A DNA stretch of 39,913 bases from Thecamonas trahens ATCC 50062. Lineage: Eukaryota; Apusozoa; Apusomonadida; Apusomonadidae. Under the pieces are notes generated by a model, which saw only the letters and a program-made list of their open reading frames with translations, searched no databases and was not told the origin of the DNA. The DNA lies in NCBI RefSeq assembly GCF_000142905.1, contig NW_013657661.1:381777-421689 (forward strand), written 5' to 3'. A program made the position numbers and the translations under genes. Positions 12,801-20,380 of the stretch are shown here, piece after piece. Position 1 is the stretch's first letter. Each line of letters opens with the position of its first letter.

Positions 12801-15149
12801 CCATAGCCGGCAGAGGTAGTCGTAGCATGTGATTTGGCTTGCGCCTTGCCCTCGAGCTTGGGCTCAGGCTCGGGCTCGGGCAAGAGAGCCAAGTCGGACG
12901 GGCCAGCCGCGGAGCGGGCGGCCGCCAGCTGTTCGCGCAGCTCCTTTTCGGTCTCGAGATGACGCCGGTTGCGCGCATCGGCTTCGGCGAGCGCGTCGCG
13001 GAGGTGCGTCAGCTGCGCCTCGAGTGAGTCGAGCTCCGAGCGCGAAGCCAGTCGCGGAGAGGACGAGCTCTGGCCGGGCCGGCGGGGGTCTTGGGCGAGC
13101 GCGGCGCAATGGGCACATCGTGCGAGCTGCGCTCGGCACGGGCCGAGGCCGCGAGCTCGCTCTCCTCTGTAGCGGCATCAAAGACGGTTGAGCTTGGCGC
13201 AAGGGCGCGGTGCTCGGCGAGGGCGAGGTGGAGAGCGACGTGGGCAGCCTGGTGTGTCTTCACCAGGCTCATGGGTCGGATTGTGGCAGCCGCAAACTTG
13301 CGCAGCGGCGACTGGGCCGGGAGCGCGACGGGCGACAGCGGCGGTGCCGGATCATGCTCAGTGGTGAGGGCAAAAGAAACTCGTCCATGCGAACAAGAAG
13401 AGTGCGGAGCATGGCGGCGCCGTAGGCTGCGCGGGCTCGGGCAGAGACGTCGTACTGCGGCAAGTCTCCGTCAGCAGCTACCTTTTCCAGGGCACGGGCA
13501 AGCTTGCGCGCAGCCTTGAGCGCCGATGAGAGGCGAGAGTGCGAAAAGAGGAGGCCGGTGTGGACGGCGGCCATCATCCTAATGGCGTCGTTCTCCTGAA
13601 TAAAGTCAAAATGAAGGGCCATGACATTACAAAAGTCCGCCACCAGCGAGGTGAGCCAGGCGCTAGGCATTGGGCGCGACGGGAGGAGAGTGAGCGACTC
13701 GACAAGGATGTCGACAAGCGAGGTGGCGAGTTGGGCGCGGGCGCTGAGCTCGGCAATGGCGGCATCGAGATCGTGCGCCGGAACGCGCTCGGCTGCGAGC
13801 GCCTGGCGGAGCTCGTCGGCAAGGGAGAGGACGTGGGTAGCCGAAGCAACCGAGACGCCGTGCAGGGCGCGCGCGACGCGCTGGTAGTTCTCGTTATCGT
13901 CAAGGGCAGGATACGCGGCTGAGAGACCGTTGAGAAAGGGTACAAACGGATGGTTGGGGAACGACGGCAGGGCGCGGGCTTGAGAGACGAGGGCTCGGAG
14001 GCGCGAGGCGACGTGCGAGGGCAGCCTCGTGGCCAAGGCCATGACCTCGATGAGGCCGCCAGAAAAAGCCGCAGGCGACGAGCCAATGAGGAGGCGACCA
14101 GCAATGGCAAAGACATAGGCCCGGGTGGGGGTGGCTACCAGCGGCGGGATGGTGGCGAGAACAGAGATGACATTGGTTGGTGCCAGGCCGAGGCGGGCGA
14201 GCATGGGCGCGTTCCACTCGGGCAAGTCCGACATGGCTGTGAGGAGAGCGTGCGCGAGCTGCGTCGAGCGGGCTGCAAACTGAAGCGGGAGCGAGTCAGA
14301 GATGCCGAGGGCGGCGAGCCATGTGGTGACAAACATGGTGAGCTCAAAGGCCTGCACATGCATGAGAATCGGGGTAGAAACAAGCGAGTGCTCACCAAAC
14401 ATGTCGGAGAGATGGCCAAAGGCGAGGACGGCCGGATGGCTTGTGTGTGAGGAGAGGGCGCGCTCGGTGGTGATGGCCAGGATGCGGGCAGCGAGAAAGG
14501 CGCGGAGGAGGGCGAGCGCAAACGAGGAGCCGAGCACCGAAGGCAGGGCGGAGACGTGCTGCTCGACGGTGCTGGCGAGTGCCGGTGCCATCTCAACCAC
14601 AAACTTGAGCAAGGTGGCATCAGGTGCGTCGCCGGGCAGCAGCGTTGACTTGGCCAGCGCCTTGACCTTGGCGAGGATAGCCCACAGCTGGGCCGAGCCC
14701 ATGTAGGCCGCATCGGCCGTCGAGTCCGACAGCGGCGATGACGAGAGCGCAGCGGCCACAGCATCCGACGGAGCAACATGCGAGGAGAGAGCCTCGAGAA
14801 CAGCCGCAAGCGAGTCAAGGGCATCGACAGCGAGACGAGCAGTGAGCGGTGACCCGCCGCCAAAGTACGCCCTCAGCACTGTAGTCATGTAGTGAATGAC
14901 GAGCGGGTGCGGTCTATCTGCGGTGACGAAGACAGCAAGTACAGATGGAGCCCTTGCCGAGGGCTTACGCAACGGAGTCCCACCAGGACTCCTCGGCTCA
15001 TCTGCCGGAATCAGTAGCGTGTCGGCCTCGGTGAGGAAGACATCGACCTGTGTCAGCAGGCCCAGCAGACGTGCCCGCAGTGCCGGCGGCGCATGTTCAG
15101 GCCGCGGCGGGCCCGGGAGTGCCGGGAACGACGACGACGTCGCACCCAT
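1..15149 (-). CDS. Giant coiled-coil protein, 3' end beyond window
   Basis: Reading the minus strand from ATG at 15149 gives about 5,050 residues with no stop before the left edge, once four one-base breaks are allowed (near 13369, 13086, 7510, 7042). Residues 1 to about 600 are a helical, Ala/Leu-rich domain I do not recognise. A Pro/Ser linker and a PEPEPEPK stretch follow. The rest is highly charged coiled coil rich in Glu, Ala, Lys and Arg, with Leu spaced in heptads and very few Pro. The protein starts MGATSSS, which fits the N-myristoylation pattern (Gly2, Ser6). Its length and composition recall golgins, rootletin-like or spindle-pole scaffolds, but no family-specific motif is visible, so I assign no function. 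A TAG lies three codons upstream of this ATG, and AG dinucleotides there could be splice acceptors, so an upstream exon is possible. Alternatively the breaks could separate two genes or mark a decaying one; clean coiled-coil coding continues across each break, which argues against decay. Confidence 0.75.
960..4690 (-). repeat. Dispersed degenerate repeat, about 26-30 residues, about 8 copies
   Basis: A motif resembling MQQLVEAKxAKLAAESDA followed by AAAAAEVExLR recurs in the giant protein, at about 4600-4690, 3930-3990, 3730-3790, 2405-2470, 2090-2160, 1840-1915, 1510-1580 and 940-1005. Several copies are followed by a conserved RVxELE segment about 30 residues later. Spacing is irregular (about 240-600 bp, with one gap of about 1.3 kb), so this is an old, diverged internal duplication, distinct from the two tandem arrays. 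Confidence 0.75.
7038..7045 (-). other. Reading-frame break 4 in giant gene
   Basis: Coiled coil ending KASVASELA continues in another frame as MANSLRATEADRDALRVEL. One extra C after GCC restores the frame. The frame entered here then stays open to the left edge. Confidence 0.8.
7509..7512 (-). other. Reading-frame break 3 in giant gene (A4 run)
   Basis: Coiled coil ending ESRIERTEAE continues in another frame as AESDAQRKAASLERLRARR. One extra A in the AAAA run joins them. No GT-AG intron is apparent at the junction. Confidence 0.8.
8818..10303 (-). repeat. 63-bp and 42-bp heptad repeat array in the coiled coil
   Basis: On the minus strand about nineteen 21-residue units (KELGEVRQALE…DAEAKA type, three heptads) are interspersed with six 14-residue units (KELVEAQADAESKA type, two heptads). 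Both unit lengths keep the heptad phase exactly. The 14-mer looks like a 21-mer that has lost one heptad. Variation is confined to a few sites: K/N at the first position, G/V at the fourth, A/V before LE, and E/D and A/S near the end. The order is mixed, as expected from unequal exchange of heptad blocks. Confidence 0.92.
13084..13088 (-). other. Reading-frame break 2 in giant gene (C5 run)
   Basis: The frame changes between SPKTP and the following GQSSSSPRLASRSEL segment. One extra C in the C5 run restores one frame into the first coiled-coil segment. Confidence 0.65.
13368..13370 (-). other. Reading-frame break 1 in giant gene (C3 run)
   Basis: Sense-strand coding passes from the frame ending MDEFLLP to one continuing LTTEHDPAPPLSP. 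Adding one C to the CCC run joins the two. Without it, the upstream frame becomes Arg-rich and stops at 13269, while the other frame keeps the neighbouring codon style. Confidence 0.7.
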
Positions 15150-15245
15150 GACCACCTACACCTACACACCGTACAAGCAGGGGGTATGGGTGTGCGAGGG
15201 TGGGGGGGGGGAGTCGTGTGTGTGAAGGGGGTGTGGGGGGGGGGT
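15150..15245 (-). promoter_or_regulatory. C-tract and CA-rich leader before the giant gene
   Basis: On the sense (minus) strand two C10 runs (15235-15244 and 15202-15211) are separated by a CACACA-containing stretch and followed by a short CA-rich segment before ATG at 15149. The arrangement resembles those before METTL5, the PEX26-like gene and the receptor gene. It could be core promoter or 5' leader; AG dinucleotides just before the ATG mean an intron end is also possible. Confidence 0.4.
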
Positions 15246-15497
15246 NNNNNNNNNNNNNNNNNNNNNNNNNNNNNNNNNNNNNNNNNNNNNNNNNNNNNNN
15301 NNNNNNNNNNNNNNNNNNNNNNNNNNNNNNNNNNNNNNNNNNNNNNNNNNNNNNNNNNNNNNNNNNNNNNNNNNNNNNNNNNNNNNNNNNNNNNNNNNNN
15401 NNNNNNNNNNNNNNNNNNNNNNNNNNNNNNNNNNNNNNNNNNNNNNNNNNNNNNNNNNNNNNNNNNNNNNNNNNNNNNNNNNNNNNNNNNNNNNNNN
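15246..15497. other. Assembly gap (252 N)
   Basis: The run of N begins directly after a G10 homopolymer, a likely cause of the gap. Frames drawn through it have no meaning. Confidence 0.99.
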
Positions 15498-15633
15498 AGC
15501 TCTGGCTGACGCCAACCATCGCTCCGAACGGCATGTGCCAGCCGAATCGGTGGCCGGCCAATGAGCGCGACTTGCGGGGGATGGACGTCGTGCTCGGCGG
15601 ATCGGATCGGTGTAACACCAGCCAATGTGTCAT
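15498..15633 (-). other. Possible orphan 5' exon running into the gap
   Basis: On the minus strand a C14 tract (15641-15654) is followed 7 nt later by ATG at 15633. An open frame starting MTHWLVLHRSDPP and containing GHRFGWHMPFGAM runs into the N gap. The layout mimics other starts in this window, so this may be the first exon of the giant gene or a separate short gene. I recognise no domain. A chance ATG next to a homopolymer is equally possible. Confidence 0.25.
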
Positions 15634-15924
15634 CGGGGAAGGGGGGGGGGGGGGAGGGGGTAGAAGTGGGAGATCGGGGTTGTAGGGTTGGTGGATGGGA
15701 GATCGGAGGTGGAAGGGTGGGTGGGTGCCGGCGTGATAAGTGCGGTGGCTGTGTCGGCCGTGTCGGTGCTGTCGGGGACGTGGCTGTGTCAGACGGTCGG
15801 TGCAGTTGTGTCTATCTCGGGCCAGGGGGCGGGGACGGGGACGGAGACGGGGCGGGCACTCGTCTCTTGTTGCGTGTGGAGGAAGAGTCGGCGGAGATAC
15901 GGAAGAGAAAGAGGGCGTGAGAGC

Positions 15925-16560
15925 ATGGCGGTGGATTTGCAGACGGCGTTGGACATGGGCATGAGCGAGGCGCAGCTGGCCGAGGTCCGTGAGCTGGGCG
16001 AGGAGGCGGCGTGGTCGCTGTCGACGGCCAAGACAGGCTTCCCGGTCGATCATCTGCGAGATGGCTCGACGGAAACATACTGGCAGTCGGACGGACCGCA
16101 GCCGCATCTGGTCAACATCCAGTTTCCCAAGAAGATGGCCATCACACATCTCGCCCTCCACGTCGACTATCGCCACGACGAGTCGTACACGCCGCGGACA
16201 CTCTCGCTCCGCATCGGGACCAACTACCACGACCTGGTCGAGCTCGAGGTTGTCGAGCTGGATCAGCCGGCCGGATGGGTCGTCATTCCGCTGCGGACGG
16301 CGGCGGCGGCGGCACGGGCGGCCCGGCGGGCGGAAGCGCTGGAGAATGGCGAGGAGCCCGACGATGACGACGCCGCAGACCTCGACGCCGTGGTGCGGAC
16401 CAACTTTCTCCAAGTCGCCGTCGTCTCCAACCATCAGAACGGACGCGATACACACATTCGCCAGATGCGGGTCTTTGGGCCGAAGCGGAGCGTCGCCCTC
16501 CCTGGCCACATCCCGCACTTTGGCACCGTCGAGATGCAGCAGTTTGCCATCCTGCGATGA
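15925..16560 (+). CDS. APC10: Anaphase-promoting complex subunit 10 (DOC domain)
   Basis: The 211-residue protein is a DOC-domain subunit of the APC/C ubiquitin ligase, which with the co-activator forms the D-box degron receptor. The DOC jelly-roll is clear from about residue 30: DGSTETYWQSDG at 46-57, HLVNIQFPKK at 61-70, then IGTNYHDLVEL and, after an insert, VRTNFLQVAVVSNHQNGRDT and HIRQMRVFGP. Length is close to the usual 185-250. Residues about 125-155 form an Ala/Arg then Asp-rich loop (EEPDDDDAADLD) that looks inserted. The protein ends in Leu-Arg, whereas the family normally ends in Ile-Arg, the tail that docks on APC3/CDC27. ATG at 15925 is chosen because the domain starts soon after; upstream in-frame sequence is low-complexity Arg/Gly. 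Its stop lies 25 bp from the convergent METTL5 stop. Confidence 0.95.
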   Translation: MAVDLQTALDMGMSEAQLAEVRELGEEAAWSLSTAKTGFPVDHLRDGSTETYWQSDGPQPHLVNIQFPKKMAITHLALHVDYRHDESYTPRTLSLRIGTNYHDLVELEVVELDQPAGWVVIPLRTAAAAARAARRAEALENGEEPDDDDAADLDAVVRTNFLQVAVVSNHQNGRDTHIRQMRVFGPKRSVALPGHIPHFGTVEMQQFAILR

Positions 16561-16585
16561 CAACCATGGACAAGCATGGGGTGGT

Positions 16586-17365
16586 TTATGCTGTGTCGGT
16601 CGGTGGAGGGGGGGAAGGAGGCGAGGAGGCAGAAGCGGGAGCAGCTTCGGCATCACTAACGGCAGCGGCAGCAGCGGCGGTAGCGCGGGCAGAGACGTCA
16701 AAGCGGATAAAGTCGACCTCGATATCGACCGATTTCTTCTTGTGGAACTTGTACGTGTTAGGCAGTTCGTAGCGGAGCTCTGCAAGGACGTGTGCGTCAA
16801 CGCCGTGCTTGGCCGCAAACTTGAGGAGGAATCGCCGGGTCGACGACTTGTGGAGCGAGTAGACGGCCGAGGTGGCGAGATCAAAGGCGACAGCGAGGAA
16901 CTTAGTGTCGAGGCCCTTGTGCTTCTTGGTGCCAAACGGCGGGTTGAGGATGACCGTTCTGCAGCACCGCGGCGAGAGACCGGTCTCTGATGGAGTGCCT
17001 TCCGTCAGCGTCTCGCCCAGAGCCAGCACATCGCCCGCAACAAACGTCACGCCCGTCGGCGCGTCGAGCTCGCCGGCGTCGACCAGGAGAGCCAAGTTCT
17101 CCTCGGCAGCCATTCTCGCCTCGTCATCGATCTCCACCCCGGTCACCGACTCTGCACCACCCAGGGCACATGCCAGCGAGAGCATACCCGTTCCCGATCC
17201 CAGATCAACCACATGGGCGCCCTCGACATCGCCGTAGCCCTCATCCATAGTCGCCACCATGTGCGAGGCAATCTCCGCAGACGTCGGGTACTGCTCCAGC
17301 ACGATCTTGGGCGCAGGGAAAGCTGCCTTGGCCCGGGACAGGGCCCACTCGATCTCCCTCTGCAT
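16586..17365 (-). CDS. METTL5: METTL5-type 18S rRNA m6A methyltransferase
   Basis: The 259-residue protein is a class I SAM-dependent methyltransferase. Known METTL5 enzymes methylate one adenosine of 18S rRNA, with TRMT112 as partner. The SAM-binding motif VVDLGSGTG is at 52-60, the acidic VEID at 77-80, and the N6-adenine catalytic NPPF at 141-144, followed by GTKKHKGLD. Family signatures AVYSLHKSSTR (167-177) and ELRYELPNTYKFHKKKSVD (196-214) are near-identical to what I know of animal METTL5, as is LEQYPT at 23-28. A tail of about 35 residues rich in Ala, Ser and Pro follows the domain; animal proteins are about 209 residues. The start at 17365 fits the family N-terminus; upstream codons in frame are Pro-rich and belong to the leader. 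Confidence 0.96.
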   Translation of the reverse strand: MQREIEWALSRAKAAFPAPKIVLEQYPTSAEIASHMVATMDEGYGDVEGAHVVDLGSGTGMLSLACALGGAESVTGVEIDDEARMAAEENLALLVDAGELDAPTGVTFVAGDVLALGETLTEGTPSETGLSPRCCRTVILNPPFGTKKHKGLDTKFLAVAFDLATSAVYSLHKSSTRRFLLKFAAKHGVDAHVLAELRYELPNTYKFHKKKSVDIEVDFIRFDVSARATAAAAAAVSDAEAAPASASSPPSPPPPTDTA

Positions 17366-17426
17366 GGTTCGAGGTGTATGTGTGTGGGGGGGGGGTAGAG
17401 GAGAGGTTACGGGTAGCGGGGGGGGG
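17366..17426 (-). promoter_or_regulatory. C-tract/CA leader of METTL5
   Basis: On the minus strand a C10 run (17386-17395) is followed by CACACATACACC and then ATG 20 nt after the run. A second C9 run lies at 17418-17426. This is the clearest form of the C-tract, CA-stretch, ATG layout. Whether it acts in promoter DNA or in the RNA leader cannot be told from sequence. Confidence 0.45.
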
Positions 17427-18093
17427 GTGCCCCTGCCCGCCCTCGGTGTGTGATGGGCCATTTGGGACAGTCACACAGTTTGAGAGAGCCAAGTCATTGG
17501 ATCGCCGTGACGATCTGGGTGGGTTTGATGTGGAGGTGGCGGTGAGGAGATGCAGTGGGAGGGGTAGATGACCCGGGTGCGGTTGTGCTTGTAAGCGCTT
17601 GCCAGTCACGAGAGAGCCATCTGGACAAGGATCATCGTTTGTCGTCGCAGTGGGTCGGTTCACAAAGGGGAAACCGGAGGCGGCAGCTTGTTAGAGGCAA
17701 TCAAAGATGCGATTAGGAGCTTTTGCGCTCAGATGTTCAGTTTAGGGGGTAAAGATGGTGGTACCAAGTGTGCACAATGGAGATGGAGGAGTTGACTTGT
17801 GTCTTGCCTCACACATGGTGTGTGTGCAGTTGCAGAATGCCAAACCGACTGCGACGGATTTGGGATCAATCGTTCTCGAGCTATGATCTGGAACAGACAC
17901 GACCAGGCGTTGTGGGCGATGGCAGCTGCGATAGAGACAGGACTACCGCCCCTTATACACCAGCAGTCTTAGTGCAAGTTGCTGGTGCCACCAAGCCACA
18001 ACTGCAGTTGCACGTGCCTTGCGCGTGGCGTGCGAGCGGGTTCCCAGACGGACACAACCGACTGACTCACTCGACTCAACGCGAGGCGGCGAC
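17427..18093. other. Divergent intergenic region, METTL5 and RINGv genes
   Basis: About 670 bp separate the METTL5 leader from the RINGv start. The base composition is more even than elsewhere. I see no tRNA, no convincing ORF and no TATA box. It presumably holds both promoters. Confidence 0.5.
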
Positions 18094-19056
18094 ATGGCGG
18101 ACGGGCCGGCGGGAGACGCACAGCGGACGGCAGTGGCTGGTCTGAGTGTGCGGGTGCTTAAGGCGCGGCTACAGGCGGCGGGCGTGCCGAGCCGCGGCAT
18201 GGTGGAGAAGGACGAGCTGGTGGCGGCGGTGCTGGCGCTGGGCGGCGAGGGGCATGGCACGGAAGCGTCGGACGAGGCGGCGATGTGTAAGTTCTGCCAC
18301 GAGGGAGGCGAGACCCAGGTGGTGGCCGAGTACGGACCACTCATTGCTCCGTGCGCGTGTACCGGATCGCTTGGCCACGTCCATCGCGGGTGTCTGGACG
18401 CGTGGCGCGACGCCGGATCGCACCCGGACGCTGCGGTTGCGTGCCAGATCTGCGGCGAGCGATACGTGACTGCGCATCTGCCGCCGCGCGGCGGGCAGGC
18501 TGCGGTCTGGCGCTCGCTGGCCTTGCTCGGATGCGAGTATGGCGTGGCGCTGGCTGCTCTGATTGCGGCGGTGCTGGTGTGCGGCGTGCTGGCGGCGCGA
18601 TGGCGGGTGCTGGAGCAGCTGGGCGAAATGTTTGATGCGTATCTGGCCATGGTCCAGCCACAAGTGGCTGCCGGGCAAGAGAGCGCCGGCGAGGCGGAGC
18701 AGGTGCTCGGCATGCTGGGCGAGTTCGGGCACACCCTCCTGGCGGGCTCGCTGGCGTTCTCGATCGTGATCGGCCTTGTGGGTGCGCTGCTTGCGGCCGG
18801 CGGTGTGGTCGACACGCCAGACCTCTCGCGGTGCCGGTGCATGGCGATTGGATTTGGCGGCCCGCTGGTGGTTCTCCTCATCGGCGCTGCCGTGTTGTAC
18901 GGCCAGCTTGTCGCCGGCCAGCTTGCGTGGCGGGCGGGGCGACGAGCGTGGGACCGGCATCTCGAGCGAGTGTATGGCTCGGCGCGGGCTGTCGACCGGA
19001 TCGTGGTTGTTGATTGGCCCGGCCATCGTCAGTCTGGAGCCGAATCGTCGACGTAA
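18094..19056 (+). CDS. RINGv (MARCH-type) membrane E3 ubiquitin ligase with SAP-like motif
   Basis: The 320-residue protein has a RING-variant domain with C4HC3 ligands Cys65, Cys68, Cys87, Cys89, His97, Cys100, Cys117 and Cys120; spacing matches the MARCH family, and Trp104 is in place. RINGv proteins recruit E2 enzymes and ubiquitinate membrane proteins. Residues about 17-49 (LSVRVLKARLQAAGVP then EKDELVAAVLAL) form a SAP-like helix-turn-helix motif like that of RNF34/rififylin. Three hydrophobic segments follow the RING (about 148-175, 211-240 and 248-280), so the protein should sit in an endomembrane with the RING cytosolic. ATG at 18094 is the first in-frame ATG; sequence before it has the look of a leader. 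The exact MARCH subtype is unclear. Confidence 0.85.
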   Translation: MADGPAGDAQRTAVAGLSVRVLKARLQAAGVPSRGMVEKDELVAAVLALGGEGHGTEASDEAAMCKFCHEGGETQVVAEYGPLIAPCACTGSLGHVHRGCLDAWRDAGSHPDAAVACQICGERYVTAHLPPRGGQAAVWRSLALLGCEYGVALAALIAAVLVCGVLAARWRVLEQLGEMFDAYLAMVQPQVAAGQESAGEAEQVLGMLGEFGHTLLAGSLAFSIVIGLVGALLAAGGVVDTPDLSRCRCMAIGFGGPLVVLLIGAAVLYGQLVAGQLAWRAGRRAWDRHLERVYGSARAVDRIVVVDWPGHRQSGAESST

Positions 19057-19471
19057 TGCGTCGCGATCCTGGATGGGGTCGTCGTGGTGTAGTCGTAGTC
19101 TGTGTGTACAGTAGTGATATGTAGGTGAAGCTAGGTCAAGGACGTGTCATAGGGGATAGGTGGTCCCCTCTTGTCCAAGGTTTTTGCTCATCTGGATGTG
19201 TTCTGCCTTCGATACGAGCAGCAGATAGCCATATGGGTCCCGGCTATCCAAGCTTGTGTCAAGGCCGTTTCTTTCGTGAGAATGAAAAAACAACAATTAA
19301 TCGATCCTTCCCGCCTCGTCCGAGTAACTCCCCCTTTTCCCCCGGGTCGTCGCCAAATGGGTTGCACTCACGCACGCCAGTAGCCTCACCGTCTCTGCCG
19401 CGCCTCGCCACGCCGCTGCACCGTGGTCTGGCTGCAGCTCTACCACCACCGCTCTCTCTGCTCTCCGCACC
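19057..19471 (+). other. Intergenic, RINGv gene to OGFOD3-like gene
   Basis: The 415 bp hold an A-rich patch near 19283-19310, unusual in this GC-rich window, and then a C/T-rich stretch leading to ATG at 19472. It likely contains the 3' end of the RINGv transcript and the promoter and leader of the next gene. No ORF or RNA gene is convincing. Confidence 0.4.
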
Positions 19472-20380
19472 ATGCAGAGCGCACGGGCCACGCTGGGTAT
19501 TCTTCTCGCAGCCCTGGCGGGCCTCCTCCTCACCACCATGCTTGCACCGACCTCGGGTCCGGACGGACTGCCGCTCCCGGCCTCGTTGCCTGCCCCGCTC
19601 CTCGCGGCTGCCCGCGACTGCGGCGACTCTCCGCCGCCATCGCCGACTCGGTGCGAGCCAGCCCGCTGCGGGCGGCTTGCCGTCGATGGCATTGTTTCGC
19701 CCGAGCATGCTGACGCCCTGCGCGCGCTGATGGACGCCGCGCTGGCTGTCGGCGGCGGCGGATCAGGTGGCGTCTCCATCCTTGACCTGACCTCGGGCGC
19801 CGTCTCGCATCGCAACCGCTTTGCGGATCTCTTCCGGCTCCTTGCCGCCCGTCCAGAAGCTGGCCGACTGGACGCTACCGCGCTGGATGTCTACGCGCAC
19901 GTTGTGACCTCTGTCCGCGATCTTATCGCCAGCGTGTTCGAGGCCGAGACCGGCCGGCAGCTCTACCTCTCGTCGCCGACGTTTTTCTCGCGATTCAACG
20001 GGAGCCAGCCGCCGGCAACCGATCACGACGAGTACTGGCACACACACGTCGACACGGTTGCCTATCCAGATTTTACCTATACCGGTCTGGTGTATCTCGC
20101 CGATCCGGCTGCGGTAGATGGCGGTGACGGCGACGGCGACGGCGACGGCGACGGCTTTGCTGGCGGCGAGTTTGAGTTCACCGACACCGCCTCCCGCATC
20201 GTACCGCGCAAGGGCCGGATTCTTGTCTTTTCGTCTGGCGGCGAGAACCCGCACCGGGTCCGGCGAGTCACCGCGGGCCTCCGCTACGCTCTCACCATCT
20301 CGTTCACCTGCGACCCCGCGCGTGGCATCGACGACGCTGACTTTTTGGCACGGGCCCGTGCTGCCGCCACCCAAGCGTAG
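19472..20380 (+). CDS. OGFOD3-like 2-oxoglutarate/Fe(II) oxygenase, membrane-anchored
   Basis: The 302-residue protein carries a P4Hc-type double-stranded beta-helix. Fe(II) ligands are His192 and Asp194 (YWHTHVDTV) and His261 (ENPHRV), and Arg271 (GLRYALTISF) is placed to bind 2-oxoglutarate. The blocks YLSSPTFFSRFNG and CDPARGIDD are as I know them in OGFOD3, whose substrate is not established. Residues 7-24 are a hydrophobic N-terminal anchor, so the catalytic domain probably faces the ER or Golgi lumen (type II). Between the HxD motif and the distal His lies an Asp-Gly repeat (GGDGDGDGDGDGF, about 217-229) encoded by a GACGGC repeat, probably a loop expansion. The start ATG at 19472 is directly supported by the anchor. 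Confidence 0.88.
   Translation: MQSARATLGILLAALAGLLLTTMLAPTSGPDGLPLPASLPAPLLAAARDCGDSPPPSPTRCEPARCGRLAVDGIVSPEHADALRALMDAALAVGGGGSGGVSILDLTSGAVSHRNRFADLFRLLAARPEAGRLDATALDVYAHVVTSVRDLIASVFEAETGRQLYLSSPTFFSRFNGSQPPATDHDEYWHTHVDTVAYPDFTYTGLVYLADPAAVDGGDGDGDGDGDGFAGGEFEFTDTASRIVPRKGRILVFSSGGENPHRVRRVTAGLRYALTISFTCDPARGIDDADFLARARAAATQA
20120..20157 (+). repeat. GACGGC hexanucleotide repeat inside OGFOD3-like gene
   Basis: About five GACGGC units in tandem encode (Asp-Gly)n within the oxygenase fold. Being a multiple of three it keeps the frame. It may vary in length between strains. Confidence 0.85.

Noticed and set aside
13269-13272. ATGA stop/start overlap suggesting two coupled genes
   Set aside because: Such coupling is a bacterial trait. 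The upstream frame's last 27 residues look like a shifted frame, and the alternative frame reads through smoothly.
15097-16935. 612-codon minus-strand ORF across the gap
   Set aside because: It spans 252 N and is antisense to APC10, which has conserved domain sequence.
17427-18093. tRNA or other small RNA gene in the largest unexplained spacer
   Set aside because: I found no T-loop consensus, no B box and no stable cloverleaf pairing by eye on either strand.
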